6,420 bases of DNA, taken from positions 1 to 6,420 of the forward strand of contig JACRMZ010000083.1 of the NCBI GenBank assembly GCA_016219455.1. The letters are read 5' to 3'. The number at the start of each line of letters is the position of its first letter. Position 1 is the first letter of the stretch. This document shows positions 1-5,862 of the stretch, in pieces. Below the pieces are notes generated by a model. It had not been told where the DNA came from. It saw only the letters and a list, made by a program, of their open reading frames with translations, and did not search any database. Source of the DNA: Candidatus Aenigmatarchaeota archaeon. GTDB taxonomy: Archaea > Aenigmatarchaeota > Aenigmatarchaeia > PWEA01 > JACRMZ01. The position numbers and the translations under genes were made by a program.

Positions 1-1
1 T

Positions 2-595
2 GTTGATTCAAACAATTACATTTATGGGGACATGGCCAATCCAGCGTTAGCAGAAGACATGAGCCATCGGGTCAGAGCTTCGGATGGACTAACGTTTCAT
101 GGGGAAGATAGAAATTATTTAGTTGTTTTCCGGTCTTCGGTAAAATATATGGACAAAAAACCGGAGACACTGGGACCTATGGATAATGCTTTTGAGGTGT
201 CCAAAAAATATAAGGATCGTGGATCTGAGGTTAATAGCTACGGGTCACTTCTTAGGGGAACTGCAAATGATTATAGATTGGGCCAAACAGGTCATCTTGA
301 CCCAAGTGATAAGACAGCTATAGTTCATGAAGTGGCTCATACGGGATTTGGTTTACGTGATAGGATTAAAGACGGAGTTGTAGAAGAAGGTTGGAAAGAA
401 AACATAATGGCATATGGAAATAATGTCGAGCAAAGAAACATACAAAACGCCTTAGAGCCTTATTACAAACAACACGCATCTACGATGAGACTTCTTGGCA
501 GGATAAATGAGTTCAGAGCCAGGGTTGGTTTATCAAAGATATCAGAAAGCAGAACAGTACATTACCAGAACCAAAAAAGCGGCGATGGGAGGTAG
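2..595 (+). CDS. C-terminal part of an Rhs/YD-type polymorphic toxin with zincin-like metallopeptidase tip (5' partial)
   Basis: The reading frame is open to the window edge. The first ATG is at base 32, but the frame already reads VDSNNYIYGD before it, so this is probably the end of a longer protein. That stretch weakly resembles the end of the Rhs-associated core (D-x-N-x-Y-x-Y...NP). Counting from the ATG at 32, residues 99-110 are HEVAHTGFGLRD, a HExxH zinc site with a downstream Asp as possible third ligand. Residues 124-129 are NIMAYG, like the Met-turn that follows the zinc site in metzincins. The spacing is one residue longer than the classic HExxHxxGxx(H/D). The inferred role is a secreted peptidase effector carried at the tip of a repeat protein. 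The TAG stop lies inside the ribosome binding site of the next gene, and YD-repeat genes follow, which supports the toxin reading. A stand-alone peptidase starting at 32 is the alternative. Peptidase fold is fairly likely; toxin role is inference. Confidence 0.62.
   Translation, partial: VDSNNYIYGDMANPALAEDMSHRVRASDGLTFHGEDRNYLVVFRSSVKYMDKKPETLGPMDNAFEVSKKYKDRGSEVNSYGSLLRGTANDYRLGQTGHLDPSDKTAIVHEVAHTGFGLRDRIKDGVVEEGWKENIMAYGNNVEQRNIQNALEPYYKQHASTMRLLGRINEFRARVGLSKISESRTVHYQNQKSGDGR
587..593 (+). promoter_or_regulatory. Strong Shine-Dalgarno site for the candidate immunity gene
   Basis: GGGAGGT lies seven bases before the ATG at 601 and overlaps the TAG stop (593-595) of the peptidase gene. 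This supports the start at 601 and suggests co-expression of the two genes from one mRNA. Confidence 0.75.
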
Positions 596-600
596 TTTTA

Positions 601-1077
601 ATGAAAAACAAAACGTTAGCGATTATAGTGGTTTTAGTTGCATCATTTTTGATAATAGCAGTTTATGCGTCGTTTTCATTCAGATTGGTATATTTTGCAA
701 TAGACTATAAAGTTCCTAAAGAAGGAATGACTAAAACTGAGACTTCGCTATGTTCATTTTCCGATGGCAGAATACTAAGCGATGAATATATGAGAGTCAG
801 ACTATGCAAAGTTGGAGAAAAAGAGATATATGAAAAGTCATACCAGTATGGTGGATATCATACGGGAGTTTTTCATTTTTACAATGTCAATGAAAGCTTT
901 TTATGTGGAAGGACAATACGCTCATCTGCCAACAATACCGTTTGTGATTTTGAATATCCAAAGGGAAATTGCACAGAAGAGATGTTCTCAGAAAGCCTTT
1001 GCTACAAAGAACTAACAGACTTCTTGGGGGCAGGTGTAGAAAACTGTGAATGGAAGCCCATCTGTGGCACGAGGTAA
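601..1077 (+). CDS. Membrane-anchored cysteine-rich protein, candidate immunity protein for the upstream peptidase
   Basis: I do not recognise this 158-residue protein as a named family. It starts with Met-Lys-Asn-Lys, followed by a hydrophobic segment at about residues 6-25, read as a signal anchor (or uncleaved signal peptide) that places the rest outside the membrane. The outer part holds eight cysteines (51, 69, 102, 115, 124, 134, 149, 155), enough for four disulfides, and three N-x-S/T sequons (96, 111, 123), which fits an extracytoplasmic domain. The gene begins five bases after the peptidase stop behind a strong ribosome binding site. Position directly after a toxin tip, small size and extracellular exposure suggest an immunity protein that blocks a secreted peptidase at the cell surface; this is inferred from context. 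By-eye G+C is about 35%, the lowest in the window, consistent with import. It could instead be an unrelated surface protein. Confidence 0.7.
   Translation: MKNKTLAIIVVLVASFLIIAVYASFSFRLVYFAIDYKVPKEGMTKTETSLCSFSDGRILSDEYMRVRLCKVGEKEIYEKSYQYGGYHTGVFHFYNVNESFLCGRTIRSSANNTVCDFEYPKGNCTEEMFSESLCYKELTDFLGAGVENCEWKPICGTR
1071..1075 (+). promoter_or_regulatory. Shine-Dalgarno site deciding the start of the YD fragment gene
   Basis: GAGGT ends six bases before the ATG at 1082 and lies inside the last codons of the preceding gene (stop 1075-1077). It favours ATG 1082 over the in-frame GTG at 1046, which lacks such a site. Confidence 0.55.
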
Positions 1078-1081
1078 ATCA

Positions 1082-1486
1082 ATGTTGAATTTGATCAATT
1101 CTCAGAACCCTGCTGGAAACGACGGCTTAGCCAACTTCATCCAGTTAAAGTCTCCTTCAGACGGCGGTCTCCAAATCGCAAAGAATTTCATTTATGATAC
1201 GTCAGGCCGCGTCCTTGCCGAACAAAATCCTTATTTCACATCCGTCTCAACATCCTTATCTAATATTTCGTCGTCCGTTCCGTTCGTCAATTATACCTAC
1301 GACACCCTTGGTCGTGTCGTCCGCGTCACCAACCAAGACGGAACCAACAAAACAATCGTCTTTGACAGGAACACAATCACCGCCTACGACGAACTCTCCC
1401 ACAGGAAGTCGTACATTTTAGACGGTCACGATAGAATCACAAACGTCCTCGAGTACAACAACGACCTACTGGAGGCTGAAATATGA
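1082..1486 (+). CDS. Orphan YD-repeat (Rhs) fragment
   Basis: This 134-residue product has YD-type repeats: FIYDTSGRVLAEQNPYF near its residue 35, NYTYDTLGRVVRVTNQDG near 75, and degenerate units around YDELSHRKSYILDGHDRITN. Such repeats form the beta-shell of Rhs, Tc toxin and teneurin-like proteins. Those proteins are normally far longer and begin with an export signal; this one has no signal peptide, no core domain and no tip. It looks like an internal slice of a larger gene, as left behind when Rhs tips are swapped. The start at 1082 is chosen for its ribosome binding site; a longer form from GTG 1046 is possible. The frame is closed upstream by TAG at 1037-1039. Its TGA overlaps the next ATG (ATGA), so translation may be coupled. 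It may be a decaying remnant that is not functional. Confidence 0.6.
   Translation: MLNLINSQNPAGNDGLANFIQLKSPSDGGLQIAKNFIYDTSGRVLAEQNPYFTSVSTSLSNISSSVPFVNYTYDTLGRVVRVTNQDGTNKTIVFDRNTITAYDELSHRKSYILDGHDRITNVLEYNNDLLEAEI
1471..1475 (+). promoter_or_regulatory. Shine-Dalgarno site of the secreted YD/Ig-like gene
   Basis: GGAGG, seven bases before the ATG at 1483. An in-frame TGA at 1477-1479 lies between them, so translation of the large protein cannot begin further upstream. This confirms the start codon and the signal peptide. Confidence 0.75.
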
Positions 1487-3624
1487 AGGCCGTTTTCATT
1501 CTTGCGTTCCTATTGGTGTTGTCGCCGTTGGTATTGGCGACGCAGGACTTAACGTACCTTGTTAACACCAGCACAGTCGCAATATCATACGACTCCCTTG
1601 GGAGGATAGCGACGAAGAACGCATCTTCGTTTGCTTCGTCCTATGCGTACGACGCGCAGTTTGAAGGAACGGTAACGAATGTGACATTCCAGAACTCCTC
1701 GATAGAGTATGATTATGATGGCAAAATGAGAATAACGAAGGAAACAAGGGTGATAAACGGCTTCGTGTTTGAGAAGCAGATAATATACGATTCTATGGGG
1801 CGTGTGGTTAAAATGGCCTTTGCGCCAGGCAACGCCACGGAGAACTTTTACAACGGGCAGGGAAAAACGTCGGGAATAAATGGTTTTGTCAACGCTACCA
1901 GCCACGGAGCCTTTGGGGCCCCGGTAAACAGGACTTACGGCAACCCCCTCGTCACGTTGCTTTCATATGACTCAAACACCGGCAGGCTCACACGGATTAA
2001 GACCAGCTCAATACAGGATTTGAACTACGTTTACGACAGCGCAAGCAACATCGTTTCCATAACGGACGTAGCCAACAGCAGGGCCTATGCCATGGCTTAT
2101 GATGCGCTTGACCGCTTAGTAAACGCGACAATCGGCCCGTATTATTTCATCTACTCGTACGATGCCGGCGGCAGAATACTCAAAATAGCAAGGAACAACA
2201 CCAACACGACCAAGTTCATCTATGGTTCGTATCCCGTTCACGCTCCCTCTAAAGTGGAGTCGTTTGAGACAGGAATAGATGCGAACAAGGAGAGCGAATT
2301 GTACTCAAACAACAAAACGAGAGCGATAGAGTTCTACCTTTCCAACGACGATAATGCTTCTGTGAATAACGTCAACTGGACGCTGTCCTTTGGAAACGCC
2401 ATGGCCGTTTCCTCGTCTTTAATCAGCCTTAACTCCAATGAAAGCATTCTGGTGATAATAGCAAACGATTATGCAAATGGCGGGAAATACGAACCCAATA
2501 TAACCGCTTTTGCCGGGGAAATAAGGGATTATGAAAACACCAGTTTGGTTTTTGGCATATCGATAGACAAAGTCTCGTTCAAAGGGCAGAGCGCTGACGT
2601 TGCGAGCTTCGAGATTGAGTTGAGGAACACCCTTTCGTTCCCTGTTGAGGCAAATTGGGCTTGTGGCTCCAGTTCGGGGACGCTAATAGTGCCAGGCTTT
2701 GGGATGAACACATCGTCCTTCTCTGCTAGTTATTCAGCGTCAGGGCAGAAGACGCTGAACTGCAACGTTACTTCGTCTGAGGGTGGCGGTTCCCGGGCCA
2801 TCGACTTCACTCTCAAGGGAATAGAAATCGAGGATTATTCCTCAGAAATTATAACGGAAAGCAGCCGGCGCGTCAATTTCACACTCAGGAACTACTGGTC
2901 TCCCTTGACAGCGACGTGGCTTCTCGAGGACCAGTCAGGCTCTTCCGTGCTGGGAACAAACCAGAGCGAAGCTATAGCAAGGGCAATGGGCTACACCACA
3001 GATGGGAGGAAGACTATTCGCGCCAACGCATCGTCAGGCTCCCTTTCCAACGCGGTCAACGAGACAATAATAGCAAAGGCGTTGCGCATAGCGGACTATC
3101 AGTCCGATAACCTCACGGCAACAGGCAGGATAATATTTTTCCGCGTCCCGAACAAATGGAACTCCACTCAAGGCGTAAGGTGGAACATCACGGACCCGCA
3201 GATAACTAGTGATATAATAACCAATCTGACTGAGAACGAGGAGCTATTGGTCGTTATAGAAGCCAATCACTCAAGCCAGGGAACGAAAACGCCATCCGTT
3301 AACGCGTATTCTAACGTCTCTGTCGCAACTTCAATAGACAGGTTCTTCGTGAAGATTGTCGAGGTTCTGCGTTATCTAATCCTTCATGAAGGCGACGGGA
3401 AAGTCATATCGGAAATAGACGCAAGGAACAACCTCGGGACGAGAAATGTCACGTGGGGCGTTTACGGCACCACCAACATATCCTCCTCGCAGAACACAGG
3501 GCTGAACAGCTCGGAAAGCGTGTTTATCATTGTTGAAGATAGTTACGGCGTTAGGCAGGGAACTGGAAGAGCGGGTTCAGGAGAACACACAGACGAGCAA
3601 ACGGCGGCGATAGCGGTTAATTAG
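1483..3624 (+). CDS. Secreted YD-repeat protein with five Ig/CARDB-like repeats
   Basis: The product has 713 residues. Residues 1-19 form a clear signal peptide (Lys2, a hydrophobic run, likely cleavage after LVLA). Residues 35-230 carry about eight YD-type motifs, including YDSLGR 35, YDYDGK 75, YDSMGR 101, YDSNTGR 161, YDALDR 205 and YDAGGR 225. After a VYGS-like linker ending VHAPSKV (251-257), residues 255-713 form five repeats of about 87-103 residues, each with one conserved Trp (298, 391, 478, 566, 657), typical of a beta-sandwich. There are many N-x-S/T sequons. No transmembrane segment, sorting motif, Rhs core or toxic tip is visible at the C-terminus, which stops on a repeat boundary. 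It is probably an exported surface or secreted structural or adhesive protein. Family knowledge: related archaeal YD proteins often have a longer N-terminus and a core plus variable tip, so this may be a truncated, re-secreted version. The exact ligand or role is unknown. Confidence 0.85.
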   Translation: MKAVFILAFLLVLSPLVLATQDLTYLVNTSTVAISYDSLGRIATKNASSFASSYAYDAQFEGTVTNVTFQNSSIEYDYDGKMRITKETRVINGFVFEKQIIYDSMGRVVKMAFAPGNATENFYNGQGKTSGINGFVNATSHGAFGAPVNRTYGNPLVTLLSYDSNTGRLTRIKTSSIQDLNYVYDSASNIVSITDVANSRAYAMAYDALDRLVNATIGPYYFIYSYDAGGRILKIARNNTNTTKFIYGSYPVHAPSKVESFETGIDANKESELYSNNKTRAIEFYLSNDDNASVNNVNWTLSFGNAMAVSSSLISLNSNESILVIIANDYANGGKYEPNITAFAGEIRDYENTSLVFGISIDKVSFKGQSADVASFEIELRNTLSFPVEANWACGSSSGTLIVPGFGMNTSSFSASYSASGQKTLNCNVTSSEGGGSRAIDFTLKGIEIEDYSSEIITESSRRVNFTLRNYWSPLTATWLLEDQSGSSVLGTNQSEAIARAMGYTTDGRKTIRANASSGSLSNAVNETIIAKALRIADYQSDNLTATGRIIFFRVPNKWNSTQGVRWNITDPQITSDIITNLTENEELLVVIEANHSSQGTKTPSVNAYSNVSVATSIDRFFVKIVEVLRYLILHEGDGKVISEIDARNNLGTRNVTWGVYGTTNISSSQNTGLNSSESVFIIVEDSYGVRQGTGRAGSGEHTDEQTAAIAVN
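1585..2172 (+). repeat. YD-repeat region within the secreted protein
   Basis: This part encodes residues 35-230, with about eight degenerate YD units (Y-D-x-x-G-R type). The units are conserved as protein; I saw no near-identical DNA repeats. Confidence 0.8.
2245..3621 (+). repeat. Five tandem Ig/CARDB-like protein repeats
   Basis: Approximate units are residues 255-357, 358-444, 445-532, 533-622 and 623-713. Each has a strand of the type R-x-(I/V)-x-F-x-L-x-N, then a Trp strand (VNWTL, EANWA, TATWLL, VRWNI, VTWGV). In four units an acidic or polar N-E-S-like turn follows before a hydrophobic strand (LNSNESILVII, LGTNQSEAIA, LTENEELLVVI, LNSSESVFIIV). The repeats are divergent in DNA, so they are old duplications. 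Confidence 0.7.
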
Positions 3625-3692
3625 AACTTCCGTAACGGCAACGGTTATATTTCAAGAAGGATTCTTCAAACGATTTTCCTGGTGCAACTCAA

Positions 3693-3708
3693 GTTTCCAT
3701 AAGGAAAC
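3693..3708 (+). terminator. Small hairpin, possible terminator or spacer structure
   Basis: GTTTCC, loop ATAA, GGAAAC form a perfect six-base-pair stem with a four-base loop between the YD gene and the CBS gene. A run of five T follows from 3716, but it is also part of the likely TATA box of the next gene, so a terminator role is uncertain. Confidence 0.3.
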
Positions 3709-3715
3709 GTCACGG

Positions 3716-3723
3716 TTTTTAAG
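3716..3723 (+). promoter_or_regulatory. TATA-like box of the CBS gene
   Basis: TTTTTAAG is centred about 26 bases before the ATG at 3746, the usual distance from an archaeal TATA box to the transcription start. The mRNA would then be leaderless, consistent with the absence of a ribosome binding site before this ATG. Confidence 0.5.
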
Positions 3724-3745
3724 CTAGTTTGCGGATAATTCAATT

Positions 3746-4204
3746 ATGAAGTACAACATATCAGCAGACAAGGTCATGAGCAAGAAGCCCGTGACAATCG
3801 ATGCTGCCAAAACACTGCATGATGCCGGAAAGGCAATGATGGAAAAAGGCGTCGGAAGCCTTATTGCCGTGGATAACGGGAAGCTTGCAGGAATACTGAC
3901 TGAGAAGGACCTTGTGAGGGTGCTCGCTAACGAATGCAAAGACCCCAAGGCGACCAAGGTGCGGGAAGCGATGACAAAGAAAGTGATATCGGTTTCGCCA
4001 AACACAGACCTTTACGATATTGCAAGGATGATGACAGAGAAGAAAGTCAGAAGGCTGCCCGTTGTTGACAGCAACAAACTTGTTGGCATAGTAACAGAAA
4101 AAGATCTTTTGAGGATACAGCCGTCGATAATAGACGTCCTCGTTGAGAAGGTGCGGGTAAAGGGTCCGCATTACCCTGCCAGGCCCCTGGAAGAGGACGA
4201 TTAG
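3746..4204 (+). CDS. Two-CBS-domain protein
   Basis: The 152-residue product is almost entirely a CBS pair: domain 1 at about residues 8-60 and domain 2 at about 75-125. Each ends with the nucleotide-contacting pattern G-(I)-(L/V)-T-E-K-D-L (GILTEKDL 49-56, GIVTEKDL 114-121). Stand-alone CBS pairs typically bind AMP, ATP or S-adenosylmethionine and sense energy or cofactor state in the cytoplasm; which ligand and which target applies here cannot be read from the sequence. The last 25 residues are a short basic then acidic tail (ending EEDD) with no recognisable effector domain. A TATA-like box places the transcription start near the ATG. Its TAG stop overlaps the stop of the convergent methyltransferase gene by a few bases. 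Confidence 0.93.
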   Translation: MKYNISADKVMSKKPVTIDAAKTLHDAGKAMMEKGVGSLIAVDNGKLAGILTEKDLVRVLANECKDPKATKVREAMTKKVISVSPNTDLYDIARMMTEKKVRRLPVVDSNKLVGIVTEKDLLRIQPSIIDVLVEKVRVKGPHYPARPLEEDD

Positions 4205-4785
4205 CGCTGTTTTTTCTTTGCGAATACGGATATCCAGTTATCCTTCTTTTTCTCCGCCTCGATGGAAACTATGGTGAACCCTGCGTCTTCTAAGATACCG
4301 GTTATCTCGCTTTCAGAATAGTATGAGAAGTACCTTTCGCCTACATACTTTTCGCCGGAGCCTTCTTTCAACGACACGAATAGAAGCCCATCATCCTTGA
4401 GGACACGGTATACTTCGCCTATTGCCATTGGCATATCTTCCCGTGGGAGATGCAAAAGAGAGGCGCATGCCCAGACGCCATCAAAGCGTCCTTCGGGAAA
4501 AGCAAGGTATCTTGCGTCCATCGATACGAATTCAGACAAGGGGGAGTTTTCTTTCGCCATCGAGATGAACTCGGGTGTTATGTCTATTCCAATGGGGAAA
4601 AGCCCGTTTTCCCCGAAGTAACGTGAGTCGCGCCCTGGTCCGCATCCAATGTCCAGGATGTTTCCCTTAACGCTGGACACGAAGAAATCGGCGTATTTCG
4701 CCACTTCTTCGATGTCGGAGTGTTCCTTCCCGTATTGGGAGGCGATTTTCCCGTATGTTTCCCGTGTCTTGGAAATCTCGTCCAT
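4201..4785 (-). CDS. Class I SAM-dependent methyltransferase
   Basis: This 194-residue protein has the Rossmann-type methyltransferase fold. Numbered from the upstream GTG (one residue more), motif I is ILDIGCGPG at 44-52, the acidic ribose-binding end of strand 2 is GIDI at 67-70, the motif around the adenine is MDARYLAFP at 90-98, and the strand 4 region FDGVWACASLLHL spans 102-114. It resembles the small Methyltransf_11/25 (UbiE-like) group; the substrate cannot be predicted. The C-terminal part (about 143-190) is short and basic at the end (AKKKQR). I chose the ATG at 4785; a GTG directly before it at 4788 is an alternative, and neither has a clear ribosome binding site. The gene is convergent with the CBS gene and divergent from the nuclease-like gene. 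Confidence 0.92.
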   Translation of the reverse strand: MDEISKTRETYGKIASQYGKEHSDIEEVAKYADFFVSSVKGNILDIGCGPGRDSRYFGENGLFPIGIDITPEFISMAKENSPLSEFVSMDARYLAFPEGRFDGVWACASLLHLPREDMPMAIGEVYRVLKDDGLLFVSLKEGSGEKYVGERYFSYYSESEITGILEDAGFTIVSIEAEKKKDNWISVFAKKKQR

Positions 4786-4833
4786 CACCGAATAATGCGC
4801 TGAAGAGATTAATCATCCACAATTCACAAAAAG

Positions 4834-4839
4834 TTATAT
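4834..4839 (-). promoter_or_regulatory. Possible TATA box of the methyltransferase gene
   Basis: On the minus strand this reads ATATAA within GTGATATAAC, about 50 bases before the start codon. It would give a leader of roughly 25 bases. An AT-rich stretch nearer the start (4807-4816) is an alternative, so the assignment is tentative. Confidence 0.35.
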
Positions 4840-4855
4840 CACGGCTTCATAACGC

Positions 4856-4863
4856 TTAAATAG
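4856..4863 (+). promoter_or_regulatory. TATA-like box of the nuclease-like gene
   Basis: TTAAATAG is centred about 31 bases before the ATG at 4891, so transcription would start only a few bases before the start codon. It shares the divergent 105-base spacer with the methyltransferase promoter. Confidence 0.5.
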
Positions 4864-4890
4864 TAAACAACGAAGTGTTACAAGGACACC

Positions 4891-5274
4891 ATGCCACTGA
4901 CTTCCGAATATTACAAATTCGCTGAAGAAAGGGAGCGTGAAATTAGAGAACTCCATGACTATGTTTTTGTCAATATGGAATATTTTTCCGGAAACGACGG
5001 GCAGGAAAAAGTCATGGGCGAAACGGATTTCATGGGCTATGATGAAGATGATGGAACACTCACAATCTACGAATTCAAGTCATCTAGAAAAACCGACAGA
5101 AGGAAGAAGGGCGTTACCCAGTTAAGAAGGGCAAAAAAATACTATTCAAAAGAGGGGCTGAAGATAAACAGGCAGGAAAAGAAGATAAACAAGATAGTGA
5201 CTGTTCTCGAGATGTACGGGCCGGATGACTGCGGCAAGAAAGGAAGGGAACGCATAGAGCTAGAGGAATTCTAG
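4891..5274 (+). CDS. Small PD-(D/E)XK nuclease-like protein
   Basis: This 127-residue protein shows the core of the PD-(D/E)XK (restriction-endonuclease-like) fold. GETDFMGY contains Asp46. A short acidic loop follows, then the strand IYEFKSS with Glu61-x-Lys63. Next is a helix with Gln77 in QLRRAKKYY, the Q motif seen in Cas4/RecB-like and related nucleases. The N-terminal helix (about 6-22, EEREREIRELHDYV) precedes the core as usual. The length is close to a minimal domain. The fold predicts metal-dependent cleavage of DNA or RNA in the cytoplasm, but some members are inactive or bind only. No methylase partner, cas gene or helicase is next to it; the neighbouring methyltransferase looks like a small-molecule or protein enzyme and is transcribed the other way. 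Catalytic residues appear intact. Biological role is unknown. Confidence 0.75.
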   Translation: MPLTSEYYKFAEEREREIRELHDYVFVNMEYFSGNDGQEKVMGETDFMGYDEDDGTLTIYEFKSSRKTDRRKKGVTQLRRAKKYYSKEGLKINRQEKKINKIVTVLEMYGPDDCGKKGRERIELEEF

Positions 5275-5278
5275 ATAC

Positions 5279-5287
5279 TATTTAAAT
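5279..5287 (+). promoter_or_regulatory. TATA box of the metallo-beta-lactamase-fold operon
   Basis: TATTTAAAT is centred about 28 bases before the ATG at 5311 and begins five bases after the previous stop. It is the best TATA match in the window and favours ATG 5311 (leaderless) over the in-frame ATG at 5317. Confidence 0.6.
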
Positions 5288-5310
5288 CACCTGATTCTAT
5301 TACTTTCAAC

Positions 5311-5857
5311 ATGAAAATGGCCGATGATATTATACTTCTCGGCGGCGCCGAGATAGATTCTAACATCTATTGCATCGGCAATGAGCTTCTTGTGGATTTT
5401 GGCAGCGGCGTTTTTTTCCCGGAGGTCCTTGACCAGATAAAAAGGAATGGGATAAAGCTCGTTGGCATACAGACCATGGTACTCACTCATTCGCACGCGG
5501 AGCATTCAGGCGGCGCATCGCCTTTCCAGCAAAGGCTGCAGGCAAAGCTTTTCTGCCATCCATTGGCTATTGAAGCGCTGAAAAACAATGAGAGCGCCCG
5601 CGAACTCGAACTGGACAAATACAAGCCCCCAAAAGTCGACGGAACGCTGAAAGACGGGGAGACTGTAAAGGCTGGGAGGTATAATTTCAAGGTAATTTAC
5701 ACGCCAGGCCACTCGAAGGATTCAATATGCCTTTGGGAGGAGGAAGCTAAAGTCATTAGGCATAGAGATGCTCTTGCCAGGCCACGGGTCGCCTGCAAGC
5801 AACACAAATCCCTACGGAAGGAACGCCATCAAGGACCTGCTTGCTGGAATAAAGTGA
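5311..5857 (+). pseudogene. Metallo-beta-lactamase-fold hydrolase, broken by internal deletion and frameshift
   Basis: Residues 1 to about 148 read as a normal metallo-beta-lactamase-fold hydrolase: an early strand with VDFGSG, the metal motif THSHAEHSGG (His60, His62, His65, with Glu64 where Asp is usual), and TPGHSKDSICLW with the third-site His134. The frame then continues as RHRDALARPRV..., which is unlike the family. In the +1 frame the sequence from about 5750 reads KSLGIEMLLPGHGSPASN and ends at TGA 5855-5857, a typical family C-terminus with the final His ligand. Between the two parts about 32-40 residues are missing compared with usual spacing, including the GD segment that supplies the bridging Asp. 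The product would therefore lack a complete metal site. It may be a real pseudogene, or an assembly or sequencing error. The family hydrolyses thioesters, lactones, phosphodiesters and more; the substrate here is unknown. Confidence 0.72.
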
Positions 5858-5862
5858 TTTTT

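Noticed and set aside
507..1015. Two 67-residue plus-strand frames overlapping the first two genes
   Set aside because: They lie out of frame within better-supported genes and lack ribosome binding sites or family features.
1046..1081. Upstream GTG start for the YD fragment
   Set aside because: No ribosome binding site precedes it and it overlaps the previous gene by 32 bases; ATG 1082 has GAGGT at a suitable distance.
1562..2711. Minus-strand open frames opposite the YD gene
   Set aside because: Compositional shadows of the repeat-rich gene, without promoters, ribosome binding sites or recognisable motifs.
1082..3624. The YD fragment and the secreted protein as one frameshifted gene
   Set aside because: The second frame has a stop at 1477-1479, then a Shine-Dalgarno-preceded ATG and a well-formed signal peptide, which would not arise from a simple one-base error.
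4851..4880. Imperfect inverted repeat AACGCTT...AAGTGTT around the TATA box
   Set aside because: Only six of seven bases pair across a long spacer; too weak to call an operator.
4201..5274. Methyltransferase plus nuclease as a restriction-modification system
   Set aside because: The methyltransferase lacks a DNA methylase motif such as NPPY or PC and a target-recognition region; the genes are divergent.
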